A stretch of 64,000 bases of DNA from Anthopleura xanthogrammica. Its lineage: Eukaryota > Cnidaria > Anthozoa > Actiniaria > Actiniidae. Shown here piece after piece: positions 12,201 through 23,800 of the stretch. The stretch lies in assembly GCA_964019055.1 (NCBI GenBank), contig OZ025212.1, positions 11,375,391-11,439,390 on the forward strand. Direction: 5' to 3'. A program made the position numbers and the translations under genes. Each line of letters begins with the position of its first letter. The stretch's first letter is position 1. The notes under the pieces are model-generated. The model had not been told where the DNA came from, ran no database searches, and saw only the letters and a list, made by a program, of their open reading frames with translations.

Positions 12201-12420
12201 TCCCCTGTATTCCCCTGTGTTCCCCTGTGATCCCCGGTGTTCCCCTGCGTTCCCCTGTGATCCCCTGTATTCCCCCGTGTTCCCCTGTATTCCCCCGTGT
12301 TCCCCCGTGTTCCCCTGTGATCCCCTGTATTCCCCCGTGTTCCCCTGTATTCCCCTGTGTTCCCCTGTGTTCCCCTGTGATCCCCTGTGTTCCCCTGTGT
12401 TCCCCTGTGATCCTCTGTGT
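9281..12420. repeat. 10-bp minisatellite, left arm (about 314 copies)
   Basis: TCCCCTGTNN decamers run in one unbroken 10-bp register for about 3.1 kb. Variation is confined to a few positions: CTG or CCG in the middle, and GT, AT or GA at the end. The outermost copies are the TTTCCCTGTG variant. Larger blocks repeat too: much of 9847-10560 recurs 840 bp further on. The C-rich strand lacks stops in several frames, giving long but meaningless open frames. Confidence 0.97.
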
Positions 12421-12840
12421 ACCTGTGTTTTATTTCTATTTATATTATTTTGATCCTTAATTTACGAGGTAACATATTAATTAACCTCTCAGTTATCTAA
12501 CTTAACTTGTTTTTTAGTTCTCCCTGAGAGCTATACAGTCCTGATTAGTATTCTATATTTCATGGTGTGTTTAATGCAAGCAATCTACCATTTCATGTAT
12601 TAATAAAATTACAAAATGGAGAGGAATGAGGGCAGCAGGTGAATAGTTGAAAACAGGTAAACACCGTTAAACACAGGGGACCCCAGTTGAACACCGGTGA
12701 ACAGGTGGTCCTCTCCTATTTTTGCTTCTGATCAATGACTTTCCACATTGTTTCTCTAAGTACAATAGTACTATCTTTGCAATTCAGACGATCAACTTAG
12801 CGCAGCAGCCTCTGACATTTCTAACTAGGCAAATGATAAT

Positions 12841-13421
12841 CTAATGGCAGTCAACACCAGCAAAACCAAAACTATGGTACTCGCTACTAAGCAGAAGTGC
12901 AAAACTGCATCAAGCAAATTAACTATCTCTCTTAATAACCAACCTCTTGAGCAAGTCGACAACGCAGAGCTAATCGGAGTCACATTCGACATCCATCTCA
13001 CCTGGTCAACACATATAACCAACATATGTAAGGTTATAAACTATAGACTAATGTATTACTTTTCTTGCAACAACTTAACGTACTGCTCTTCTGTCTGGGT
13101 AGTACTGCAGTAATGTCCACCAACTCAGACTTCTTAGAGCTCAAAAGCGTCTTGCTAGAGCCATACTTGACTCTGACCTTTCTACTCCTTTACTCCTTTT
13201 GTTCCACTCTTCCAGAAGCTAAACTGGATCCCTATCTTTGATGTTATTACTAAGAGAAAAATTCTCCTTCTTTTCAACATGGTACTCAACCCCCTTGCAC
13301 CTCTTATATCCAAAGCTTCTTTCTCTTTTATTCGCAATCTAAGACGAACAAACGGCAACTTCTTGTTCCTAAAGCTCGCGCAAATATGGGCTTTAGACGT
13401 TTTAAGTATTCTGCTTCTATC
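12841..13421 (+). pseudogene. Non-LTR retrotransposon (LINE) reverse transcriptase fragment
   Basis: The frame from 12844 reads VNTSKTKTMVLATKQK, then SLNNQPLEQVDNAELIGVTF and LTWSTHITNICK. These are the conserved features found downstream of the reverse transcriptase catalytic core in CR1/jockey-like LINEs (the K-T-K segment, L-G-V and L-W-H/N-I motifs). The frame stops at 13113. Similarity continues in other frames (AQKRLARAILDSDLSTP, then PKARANMGFRRFK), so frameshifts and stops have broken it. It forms the loop of the fold-back element and is too short to be active. Confidence 0.75.
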
Positions 13422-13804
13422 CTAAGTTGATCGTCTGAATTGCAAAGATAGTACTATTGTACTTAGAGAAATAATGTGGAAAGTCATTGATCAGAAGCAA
13501 AAATAGGAGAGGACCACCTGTTCACCGGTGTTCAACTGGGGTCCCCTGTGTTTAACGGTGTTTACCTGTTTTCAACTATTCACCTGCTGCCCTCATTCCT
13601 CTCCATTTTGTAATTTTATTAATACATGAAATGGTAGATTGCTTGCATTAAACACACCATGAAATATAGAATACTAATCAGGACTAAATAGCTCTCAGGG
13701 AGAACTAAAAAACAAGTTAAGTTAGATAACTGAGAGGTTAATTAATATGTTACCTCGTAAATTAAGGATCAAAATAATATAAATAGAAATAAAACACAGG
13801 TGAA

Positions 13805-14690
13805 CACAGAGGATCACAGGGGAACACAGGGGAACACAGGGGATCACAGGTGAACACAGGGGAACACCGGGGATCACAGGGAAACACAGGGGATCACAGG
13901 GGAATACAGGGGATCACGGGGGAATACAGGGGATCACAGGGGAATACAGGGGAACACAGGGGAATACAGGGGAATACAGGGGGTCACAGGGGAATACAGG
14001 GGATCACAGGGGAACACAGGGGATCACAGGGGAATACAGGGGAACACGGGGGAATACAGGGGATCACAGGGGAACGCAGGGGATCACAGGGGAATACAGG
14101 GGATCACAGGGGAATACAGGGGAACACGGGGGAATACAGGGGATCACAGGGGAATACATGGGAACACAGGGGAATACAGGGGAATACAGGGGGTCACAGG
14201 GGAATACAGGGGAATACAGGGGAACACAGGGGAACACAGGGGAATACGGGGGAACACGGGGGAATACAGGGGATCACAGGGGAATACAGGGGAACACGGG
14301 GGAATACAGGGGATCACGGGGGAACGCAGGGGATCACAGGGGAACACAGGGGAATACAGGGGAACACGGGGGAATACAGGGGAACACGGGGGAATACAGG
14401 GAAACACAGGGGATCACAGGGAAACACATGGGATCACAGGGGATCACAGGGGAACACAGGGAAACACAGGGAAACACAGGGAAACACAGGGAAACACAGG
14501 GAAACACAGGGAAACACAGGGAAACACAGGGAAACACAGGGAAACACATGGGATCACAGGGGATCACAGGGAAACACAGGGAAACACAGGGAAACACAGG
14601 GAAACACAGGGAAACACAGGGAAACACAGGGAAACACAGGGAAACACAGGGAAACACCGGGGAACACAGGGGAGTCATAGGGAACACGGT
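13805..14690. repeat. 10-bp minisatellite, right arm (about 88 copies)
   Basis: Inverse orientation of the left-arm minisatellite: GGGGAACACA, GGGGATCACA and GGGGAATACA units, with GGGAAACACA at the outer end. It is much shorter than the left arm (about 0.9 against 3.1 kb), so the arms have changed length independently. Four-G runs every 10 bp fit the G-quadruplex pattern on this strand. Confidence 0.96.
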
Positions 14691-14763
14691 AGAAAGCAAG
14701 AGAAACATAGGATAATACCAGGACATTTCAGGTAGGCATACATGAAGTACTTACCTTAATTCC

Positions 14764-14828
14764 AACATGGCGGACGAGTAGTTTTCGACCAACAAATCCT
14801 TCATCTTTTATTTTACCAGTGTATCGCT
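14764..14828 (+). promoter_or_regulatory. ANAPC1 leader with YY1/TISU-like element and 4-codon uORF
   Basis: AACATGGCGGACGAG directly follows the fold-back element's right target duplication. It matches the AANATGGCGG core of YY1/TISU elements also found at the THUMPD3 and POLE2 starts. Its ATG (14767) opens a frame of only four codons ending in TAG, so it would be a minimal upstream ORF if transcribed. The main start ATG follows at 14829. Confidence 0.5.
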
Positions 14829-17800
14829 ATGTTTAAGCCAGATTATCTGGAAGTTTTCACTCCTTTTGGGAGAACGTTTCTCCAGCATCATCCATTCGGT
14901 GCGGAGAATTTGCAGATAGAAAAAATTGAAGGAAAACATGGCAGTGAAACATTGACAAACAAGGTACAAAATTGAACTTGTTTTTATACTGTTTTGAGAT
15001 GGATAATTCCCCTGTTAGAATATATGACATAGGTTCCTTTTTTATTTGTTTCAAAGCGAAAATAACCTGACTTTTTCTTGCATTTTTACCATAATATCTG
15101 ATAAGCTTTATTTATCTTGTCGAAAAAAAGTTGATGTGGTATAAAAGGCAACCTAACAAGCTTGTCTAGTCTGGGATCTGAGATAAGTACGTCTGCTGCT
15201 ATGTGATATACAATGCCCATGTGTCAAATTGTTGATTCGTTTTCTATTGTTCTGTTACATTAGTTTCTACATATAGAGGTTGTACATTCATTTTCCCTGA
15301 TTTTCTCCAAAGGCAATGCTCAGAACAAACTAGTAGGGCATTTTCAGCACTACGATAAACCTCAATTATTTCCTTATCTGGTTCCAATAAATTTAAGCTT
15401 AAGCCTGTGTCACACACTAAGATTTCTGGTGCAACTTGTCTCGTGGGAAAAAATGTTGTAGGTTGCATGCATAATTTGAATCAATGGTGAATGAATGACT
15501 GGCTTGTGCACGCGCTCTAATCGTAAGTTGCATGACCATGTCACACATACATTTTTACAAAACTTATTGCAGAAAGTAGGAGTCAGTTCTACTTATCGTG
15601 CAGCAAAAAAATGAAAAATTCGCACGAGGGGATGTCAAATGTGAAAAATGCTCCTGCAACCTGCAATAATTTTTTTCGTGAAACAAGTTGCAGGAGGAAT
15701 CGTAGCATGTGACACAACCTTTATTATTATTGGGACAAACTCTTCCAAGCAGCCAGTGGCAGTGGTGCCTGTGACCCCCCTTTCTAAGGTAGCTTGGAAT
15801 TAGGTTATTAAATATGGCAAAAGATGCATCTTCTAAATTTTGTGACCCCCCTCTTCTCTTCTAGCTTGGAACTATAGTAGTTGATTAGTATGACAAAAGG
15901 TGATCTCTTCTTGATTTTGTGCCCCCCCCCCCCCCCCCCCCCCCCAAGGGGCTTTCATTTATTACTGTATGGGGGGTCGGTAAAATCACCTGTTGTATAT
16001 TATACAAATATTACCCAACCCCCCCTTCCTTGTTGACAAAAATATCATAACCACCCCTATATCTCGCCCAGTTTATTACTAAACTCCTATAAAGCTACAT
16101 TACAAATAGTGACAATCCCCCTAAATAGTTTCTGAAAATAATGTAAACCCCACAAATATTGCCGACCCCCTCCCCCCCCCCACTATACAGTAATAAATGA
16201 AAGCCCTGGGTAAGGAGATTCACTTAGTTCTGTACCCATGTGTAATTGTTAACCCCCCTCCCCCCCATTCCTATGGACCATTTATGGTTGAGGATGGATA
16301 ATAACATGGTTTTTACCATACTTCTCAATTGTACATGATGCAATGTATCATGAAAACTATACAGTGTACCTCACACTTCAGATCTGCACCTTTAGAGCAG
16401 TTTTGACATGAGTGGGAAAGGATATGACAAATATGTAGCCTTCCTGTAGCAGTAATATATCTTACAACTATACCATACAACTACAGTATATATAAGCCAT
16501 ATGCATTGTATTTTACTGTTACTTTGTTGTTTACTTAAGACTGAGAAGTGGATTATCAGAAGTGTAGATGGTGATGTACCATGTAATGAAGAGGTTAGTC
16601 CAAAAGACTTAGAAAATATTTTTACATAAGGTTTAATTATAGGTTTTGTAAATTTCCATTTTTGATTAACTAAAAAGCTTGTTGGTGTGCATCCCTTCCC
16701 TAAAAAATGAAAGGAAAAAAGATCTGATTGTTATGATATTAGTTGATAGAAGAAAAAAGTCAAGACCAAACCTTTAAATCAAGTCAGCTACAGTGTACTT
16801 ATCATGCTGTGTTCTCAAAAGAGAGAAGAGACCTAACAATGGAAGATAACACTTATTTTGGGAAATATGATCAATCTATTTTGGCCATTTTTTTCTATCT
16901 TTTAGAAACAAAATGTGAGAATTTTTTTTTTTTCATATTTGTTATCTTTTCTGGAATTGAGGTGGGAAAGTTATTTCAAAAATGCCAATTTGAGGTGCAT
17001 AACAGCTATGATGTCACATGCAGCAACTACTGAATAGCAAACCTTGCAATCAATAGAATATCACTTTAAATAATAGCTCACAGACTGTATAACCTAAATC
17101 CATTGGATGATCATGAAGGTTATTTTTTCATTATCATTTTCATTTATAAATACACAGCTTTACATTAATGGCCAAACTGTGGTGTGGAGTAGAGGATGTT
17201 CACCTGAGACTCGAACAGTAATCAAGTCCTTCACTCTAGATTCTGATGTCATTGACTGCTTCTGGTGTAAGTTTACCCTACCTGCTCCTGAACAAGAAAT
17301 TTGCTCCAAGACAGGTAGGATGTTAATGGCTGATAGTCCATTGTACATCATATTTCATTGTCTTTCACAATGTGTCTCAGATAACAAGGGTTAAGTACAA
17401 GATATCTGGGTTTCTTGCTCTTGTCAATCAAGTTAAAACTTAATATACAGGTGCACAGTATAACTTACTTAGTATTCACTTTGATTGGAAATAAATTACA
17501 AATGAATAAATGGGATTCAGCAGTGGCTCCTCTTCAGAGTAGCTATTTGTCCGTGGAATTCCAATTGGAATTTTGAAGTTGATTTTTGCAGAGGGAGGAA
17601 AACTGGAGAACCCAGATGATGCATAACCAATGATATAATTGGTGTAAAATTTATGAGAAATGCAAGACAACAACAAATCTAAAAAACTCCTGGAATTAAA
17701 AATACCCTTCAGAGGGCACTGGATTAATCCTTGAAATCCAAGCTAATTTCGAATTTGTTCTGTGAGTTAGCTATGCCCTTACTTTGATCAGACAAGCAGT

Positions 17801-20800
17801 TGTTTTAGAGTATTGAATAGATAAAATTTGAAGTTCACAAAAAAAAATCAAATTTTTACTAATTAATAGAATATGAATTCTTAAAAATAACTAATATTTC
17901 TCACATAAAAATTAATGGCCATTGATGACAGGAAATTTTGTATTGTACTAAGTGAATCAAATTATTCATTTGGAAGAACAGAACAACTACATGCCAAAAT
18001 CAAAAATTTCAGCCCAGCTTGTATAACCTAACTTTTTTGTGTTGTGTTTTTCAGCATTGCTTAACACTTTGTGTGTGCTAGAAAGTGAATTCCTCAATGT
18101 GTTTTCTATTGACGGTGGAGTACACACAGCTGCCTTGCCATTTCCTGTAAGTATCATTTATCTTACATTATTCTTCACATGAGTCTAACAACGCCAGAAA
18201 AACCTGCAATTTTTGTTCCAGTGATCTTAGGGCTTTTTGAAGAATAAGCAGGATATAGCAATGTCTAGTTCAAATTACACTGTAGATGCAGGGTAATTCA
18301 CAGTGCTATATCCTACTAACTAAAGGTGTATTTACACCTACAAGGAAAAACACAAGATCAGCACCCCACCAATATTCCACTGTTACTTCACCATCTCCCA
18401 GCCATTGCACAGCCGAAAGTTTCTAAAAAAAAAAACAATACTACCTACAGCTGTAACAGCCGACAAATGACCAACTGTTGGCATGTTGTGAGATGGCCAT
18501 AAACAGCTGACTAATGGCTGTCAAATGCCCAACAAACTACTGTCAAATGGCCAACAAAGTAATGTCAAACAGCTGTTTAATCGGCCAACAGTCGGTGGTA
18601 GGACATCTGGGAAGCTGTTCTTGTGTTTTACCCACTTACACTTCATCGTTTTTTTCTGCCTCTGGTTGATCATGGTTGTTGAGTGATTTGAACCCTCACT
18701 TTATTCCTAGAGTGATTAAAATTATTGTAGTTTCCTCACTGATAATTTTCCAAATATCTGTAGCAAGCAAAGTAAGCTAGGTTCTTATATATACTACGAT
18801 TGCAGGTCAGAAACACCTGGGTTGTTCCTGGAGGACTTCTGCTAGAAAGAACTGTTTCACCATCAGAACTGACAGCTCACAAAAGGTACTAATTAAACAA
18901 TGTTCCATGCCAAGTGGTTGTGGGGTCAAAGTGGTGGAGTCTGACCTTAATGGAAATTCTTAATAATCTGCAAACTCAGGAGTTACTAATTGTGCACTTG
19001 TTCGAATTTGATTTTTCACTGCTGCCAGTCAAAAAATTTTGATTGACAGTAGCCAAAAACCAATTTCACAAAAAGCCATTGGAATGTCTGAGTTTGCAGA
19101 ATATTGACAATCATAGTAACCTCACAGTAACACAGTGTTGTTCTAATGCACTGAAGGGAGTTTGATGAACTTTATTAATCACTCCTTCCCACAAAGGCTT
19201 TTCAATATCAGGGCTCAAAATTCCCACAAGACAAATGGCTAAATGCGAGTTGAAAATTACAAATATCAAGTGAAAAGAAATTGAACTTGTTTGTTCTAGC
19301 TAGTTCTCTTTTTAGGAAAATAATGACATGTAAAGAAAAATAAAGTCTTTGAGTTTGTAAAGTCAATGCTTTTCATGGTAATACACAAGTTCAGCACCCC
19401 AGATCTAATGTCGCCGATGAACTGCCGTCTGACCGCTGTTAATCGGTCGACATTAGATCTGGGGTGCTGATCTTGTATATTACCCTTTTCATTGGTTGAA
19501 AATTGGCAAAATTTGACCAATCATCAGTTGACAGTCAGCTGATTGTTGGCCAATTGTTGACCGACACCTTTCAGCTGGTCATAAAGTTCCTTATTACCCT
19601 AAGATATTTCTAACCCATTCAATAATAATGCCTTACCAGAGAAGTACCAACCTTATTCAGTCTTCTGCACCCATTGGATGAACCCAGACCAGTAGCATCA
19701 GTAGCTCAAGGTATGTTCATGTGGTATTCAGTCTATAGTCTACTCAGTATCAGGGAGTTGGGAGGTGGTACCTCTCTGACGGTATTAGATGGAAGATAGA
19801 GAATGAAGAAACATTAACAACTTATCAAATAACCTATGGATGAACCCATGTGAGTTGAATGAAGTTCTTTTTCCAATTACTCCCTCAAGTCCCCATACAA
19901 CACAGAAAACTCTGTGCTGTGGTAGGTCCAGGTCTAGAACTCACTCTTTATTACATCAAACGCCCTGTACAATATAGAATTCGTCTTTGAAAATCAATAA
20001 ACTATCACATATAGTTAAGTGTATACCATAAGGGTAATTAATAGTCTTACTAATGAAGACTAGAAACCAAGAGGTCTGTTCTAACTCTGGTATTATTATC
20101 TTATTCTTTGTGTGATGGGTGTTCTGGATGAGTGATAGTGACTAATTGTCACTAAATGGCTGCTGCATGTTTGTGTCCATTTTGCATTTATTTCATGGTT
20201 TTAATGCGTTTGCTCTACTTACATATTACATACTCATATATTTATTTATTGACTGATATATCCATTTATTTATATATTTTCTTATCATTCTACTATCTAT
20301 TTATCCATTTATTCGTATATTTGTAGCTTTGCTCGTCTATTTGTTTGTCATTTTAGGGAGTTTTTACATAGGGATAACCTCTTAACTTCCTTTCTAGATG
20401 CCCTTTTTTTTTAGTTATTTTTGTAGTGTTTCGCCTGCTCTATTCAGCTTTTATATTTTGTATATGTACCTACTTAGTTGCATCTGGAATAAATCTTTAT
20501 TGTATTGTTTTGTATTGTATTGGTATGTCAGTCAACACATAAATTCCTAATTTACATAACTCTCCGTAGTTGCTCTCGTCGGTATAGGAAATCATTTCTC
20601 TCTTCAATACCAACTCATTGTCCAAGAGAAATACATCTGTATGTCACAAACGTTTATTGCCTTTTTACTAAACATCAACATGCTAGATGGGCAGTACTGA
20701 TATCTCATTCTGCAGACGAGTGTTGATGAATTAACAGGTTGCATAAATAATTAAAAAAATGCAACTTCTAAATTAATATTTGGTGTCAGTATAGTATCAG

Positions 20801-23800
20801 TAGGAACATCCTAACTTACATTTTTCCTTTGATTACTTTATTGTCTCTTGAACTTTCAATTATTTAAAGCATTTAGCTCACTCTAAGTGACCTGGACAAT
20901 GAAATATTTCTGGTTTTATCACATGGTACATACCAGCAGTGACTACTGTAATTCTATTATTGTTGATTGTTTTTGTTAGGAAAAAGAGCCTTCATTTGTG
21001 ACCCTACTTTGAATGTGATCTATACTTCTGATGATAGTAGCTTTATTATGATGTATGACTCAGTGATTGGCCTGCATTCCACATGGCTCCTCAACAAAGC
21101 ACTACCAGAGGTATGGCACTTGTAATCACCAGAGGATCATTACTTGCTAGAATAGAGTCCATCAATATCTATATTGTGGTTCCATTAGAATGCCGAGTTA
21201 AATTATTATTATGCTTTGCCTCATAACTGGTTGGTCTTCATGATGTGTACATTGTGTACATTTGTTTAAATGATGCCAACAACAATCTGTACAATAAATA
21301 GATCAGCTGCTATGCCTCAGTAGATGACAGCTAATAGAACAATCTTTCCAACTTCACTAAACAAAAAGTATTTTAATTTGGAAGATTATTTTGATATCAA
21401 TGAAACTAGCCCTTAAAAGTGTATGAAATTAAAGTACCTTTAGATATTGACTATGCTACTTGTGTTCCACAGGACATACCAGAATCACCATTCACACCAC
21501 ATCAGGGAGCTGATCTATCATCAGGAGCTATTGGCCACAACCCTACCCCTGTTATGTCAGCAGTTGCACACTCTCGGCTGTCTTTAGCCACACCCCCTCA
21601 TTCACCTTTCAAGCAGTACACATCTTCCCCTGCCATGCGCTCACATATGCACTCTCCTGTACCCATCAGACTAATGTCCCCAGCACTAGGGCAGATTTCT
21701 ACAAGCCAGTCTCGTTCTCCTTTTCTTGGTGAGTATAATAACTTACTAACAAATAAATCCTTTTTTATAATGGGTGACCATGCACTAAGGATATTGATTT
21801 CCAGCTTGGCCAATTTTTTTTACACAAACACTATCACACACTATGTCTACAACAACTGCTTAATATACAAAACATTTTGTACCACGAACTATAACCTTTG
21901 TGAAAAAAAATCATAATAAAAATACCTTCGACACTCAAGTGGTCAAAAGTCATCACTGAGAAGTTGACCTCTTTCTTATAAGTTCTACCCTTCCCAACCA
22001 CTTGTATTTTTCATTTCAATGATAACAAAACAAAGCAAGAATTCTAGAACATTTCAACGTCTAACATAGTTACAAAATATAATTGTATTTAGGATAGGTT
22101 GCCTATAGGTGGACCCAGTATGACATAATTAATCCATAAAAATTTTAGTTGCATAAAAAATTCCTACCTTTTTGATGATTTCATTAGCACTAATAAAGGC
22201 CTGTGTACGGTTATGCAAGTATTTATTCACAGGGATTGAAATAATGGTCAGTCAGTCACCGTTCATGACGGCCGGACAAATTAGTTTTAGTTTGGTCATG
22301 CCCCATTTCTGGCTCAACATTACTGGTCAAAATAAATGGAAAGGCAAATATTTGACCAGAAAAGTTCCAATTCTGGCTGGCTGTTATTTCAAGCCCTGAT
22401 TCACAAGATTCTTGAAATGACTGACATAAAGTTAATGTTCTACAGAATCCCCCTTCATGATTGGCTGCAGGTCACCTTCAGTGTTCCGTTCTCCACCTGG
22501 AGGTCATTCCAGGGATGAGTCATTTGTAGACTACTTTGAACCTCTCACTCCAGAAGTATGCATTAAACTGATATGGCAAGAAACTCCCATGGCAATCAGG
22601 TATGAAATTATAGAAATATTTTGTAAAGTTACTCAGTAATATATTTTTTAAGCTGTCAATCAAAAAAAAAAAGAAATCAGCCAGTTCAGTACCCATACAT
22701 TTTTGACTGATGCCAATGAAAAACAGAGTTCAAGGCCAAGACAGCTTGCAACTGCTGTGTTTATGCAGGGCTCAAAATACCGATATTTTTTTTTTTTTTT
22801 TTTTTTCAAATAGTCAACAGTCAACGTGTCCGTTCAAAACTGTATTTGATTGGTCAAGTACCAAATTTGGCTGGACATTGACCGTTGACCAACCGTTATT
22901 TTGAGCCCTGTTTATGTGTGCTAAAGGCACCCAAAATAGCAAGACTTTAGTTGCATATTTAATATTTTCTCTCCAAATATAAGTGCTATAGTAACTGTAA
23001 ATACACAATTATGATATGGATAACAGTTAGGGTAAATCCAAATGATGCTATACAGAATAAACTTATTAGACATTTTTGAATGTTTTCAGGCATGGTGCAA
23101 AAGGGAAAGCAAGCAAAGTAATCCAAACTACAGATATCAATGGAAACACATTCCTTTGTTATTTGATAGCACACACCAACAAACTCAGGTGAAAAAATGT
23201 TTTAGAAATATTTGTATTTATTAGCAAAATGACTAACATTCAATACTATCAACCATTAACTTATCATCAGCATCCTCATCACCATCAAAATTATGATTAT
23301 CCCTAGTATAATTATTGTCAAGATAATATCTTGAAAACTGTTTATTGAAATCATCATACAATTTTTTCCAAAGATTTAATATAAACTTATTTTTTGATAG
23401 GATGCTAAAGATTCTTTCCAAAGAAAGTAACCTGGTGTTTGTGTCTTCAGGAGAAATCCCAGCCAAAGATGTTGCTCCTCTCAAGGTTTGTTATCAATCA
23501 ATCTTCAGTTGTTAATTTATTAATAACTAATAAATAATTAAGGGTTAATCAGTTTAGATGGCAATTTTAGAAATTGATCAATGATGATTAAAATTTTGAT
23601 GCAAGCTTCAATTTCCACTGGTTTTTAACAACATAGCAGTTGTCATAGAGATACAGCACTTGATTAGTTGTATACAGTACATCCCTGGGTAATCAGGGAT
23701 GGATCCAGGATTTTTGTGAGGGGGTTGAAAATTTTGGTTAGGGCCATTCAACTGCCGAACCGCTGAACCCCCAAGGGGGTCTGAACTGCCAAATAAATAA

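Larger units (their letters stand above)
9199..14755. mobile_element. 5.56-kb fold-back element with minisatellite arms and 8-bp TSD
   Basis: The left end GGTAAGTACTTCATGTATGC (9199) is the exact inverse of the right end finishing ...GAAGTACTTACC at 14755. Both ends are flanked by TTAATTCC (9191-9198 and 14756-14763), an exact 8-bp target-site duplication. Each arm is unique end sequence, then a 10-bp minisatellite, then about 380 bp of unique sequence (12420-12800 and 13422-13805) that is again nearly perfectly inverted. The loop (12801-13421) carries a broken LINE fragment. This is the architecture of Drosophila fold-back elements: inverted arms built of short tandem repeats around a loop. 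No transposase is encoded, so it is non-autonomous. It sits 65 bp before the ANAPC1 ATG. Confidence 0.9.
14829..22599 (+). other. ANAPC1: ANAPC1 exons 1-9 (N-terminal propeller region)
   Basis: Exons: 14829-14963, 16540-16593, 17158-17314, 18055-18146, 18806-18885, 19640-19710, 20980-21110, 21473-21728, 22446-22599. They encode the N-terminal WD40-like part, including VVWSRG, LPFP then [10 protein letters not shown], and [18 protein letters not shown]. Exon 8 is a low-complexity Ser/Pro linker ([21 protein letters not shown]) rich in Ser-Pro sites, matching the phosphorylated loop of vertebrate APC1. Regulation by mitotic kinases there is family knowledge, not visible here. Confidence 0.88.

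Noticed and set aside
9637..12460. Many long open frames (up to 267 codons) of Cys-Ser-Pro-Val-Phe-Pro repeats in the decamer array
   Set aside because: They follow from a stop-poor 10-bp repeat read in any frame; the same happens on the inverted arm. No start context, splice site or domain.
15921..15946. Run of about 25 C as a functional element
   Set aside because: Homopolymer next to a MITE end; length is unreliable and no function is visible.
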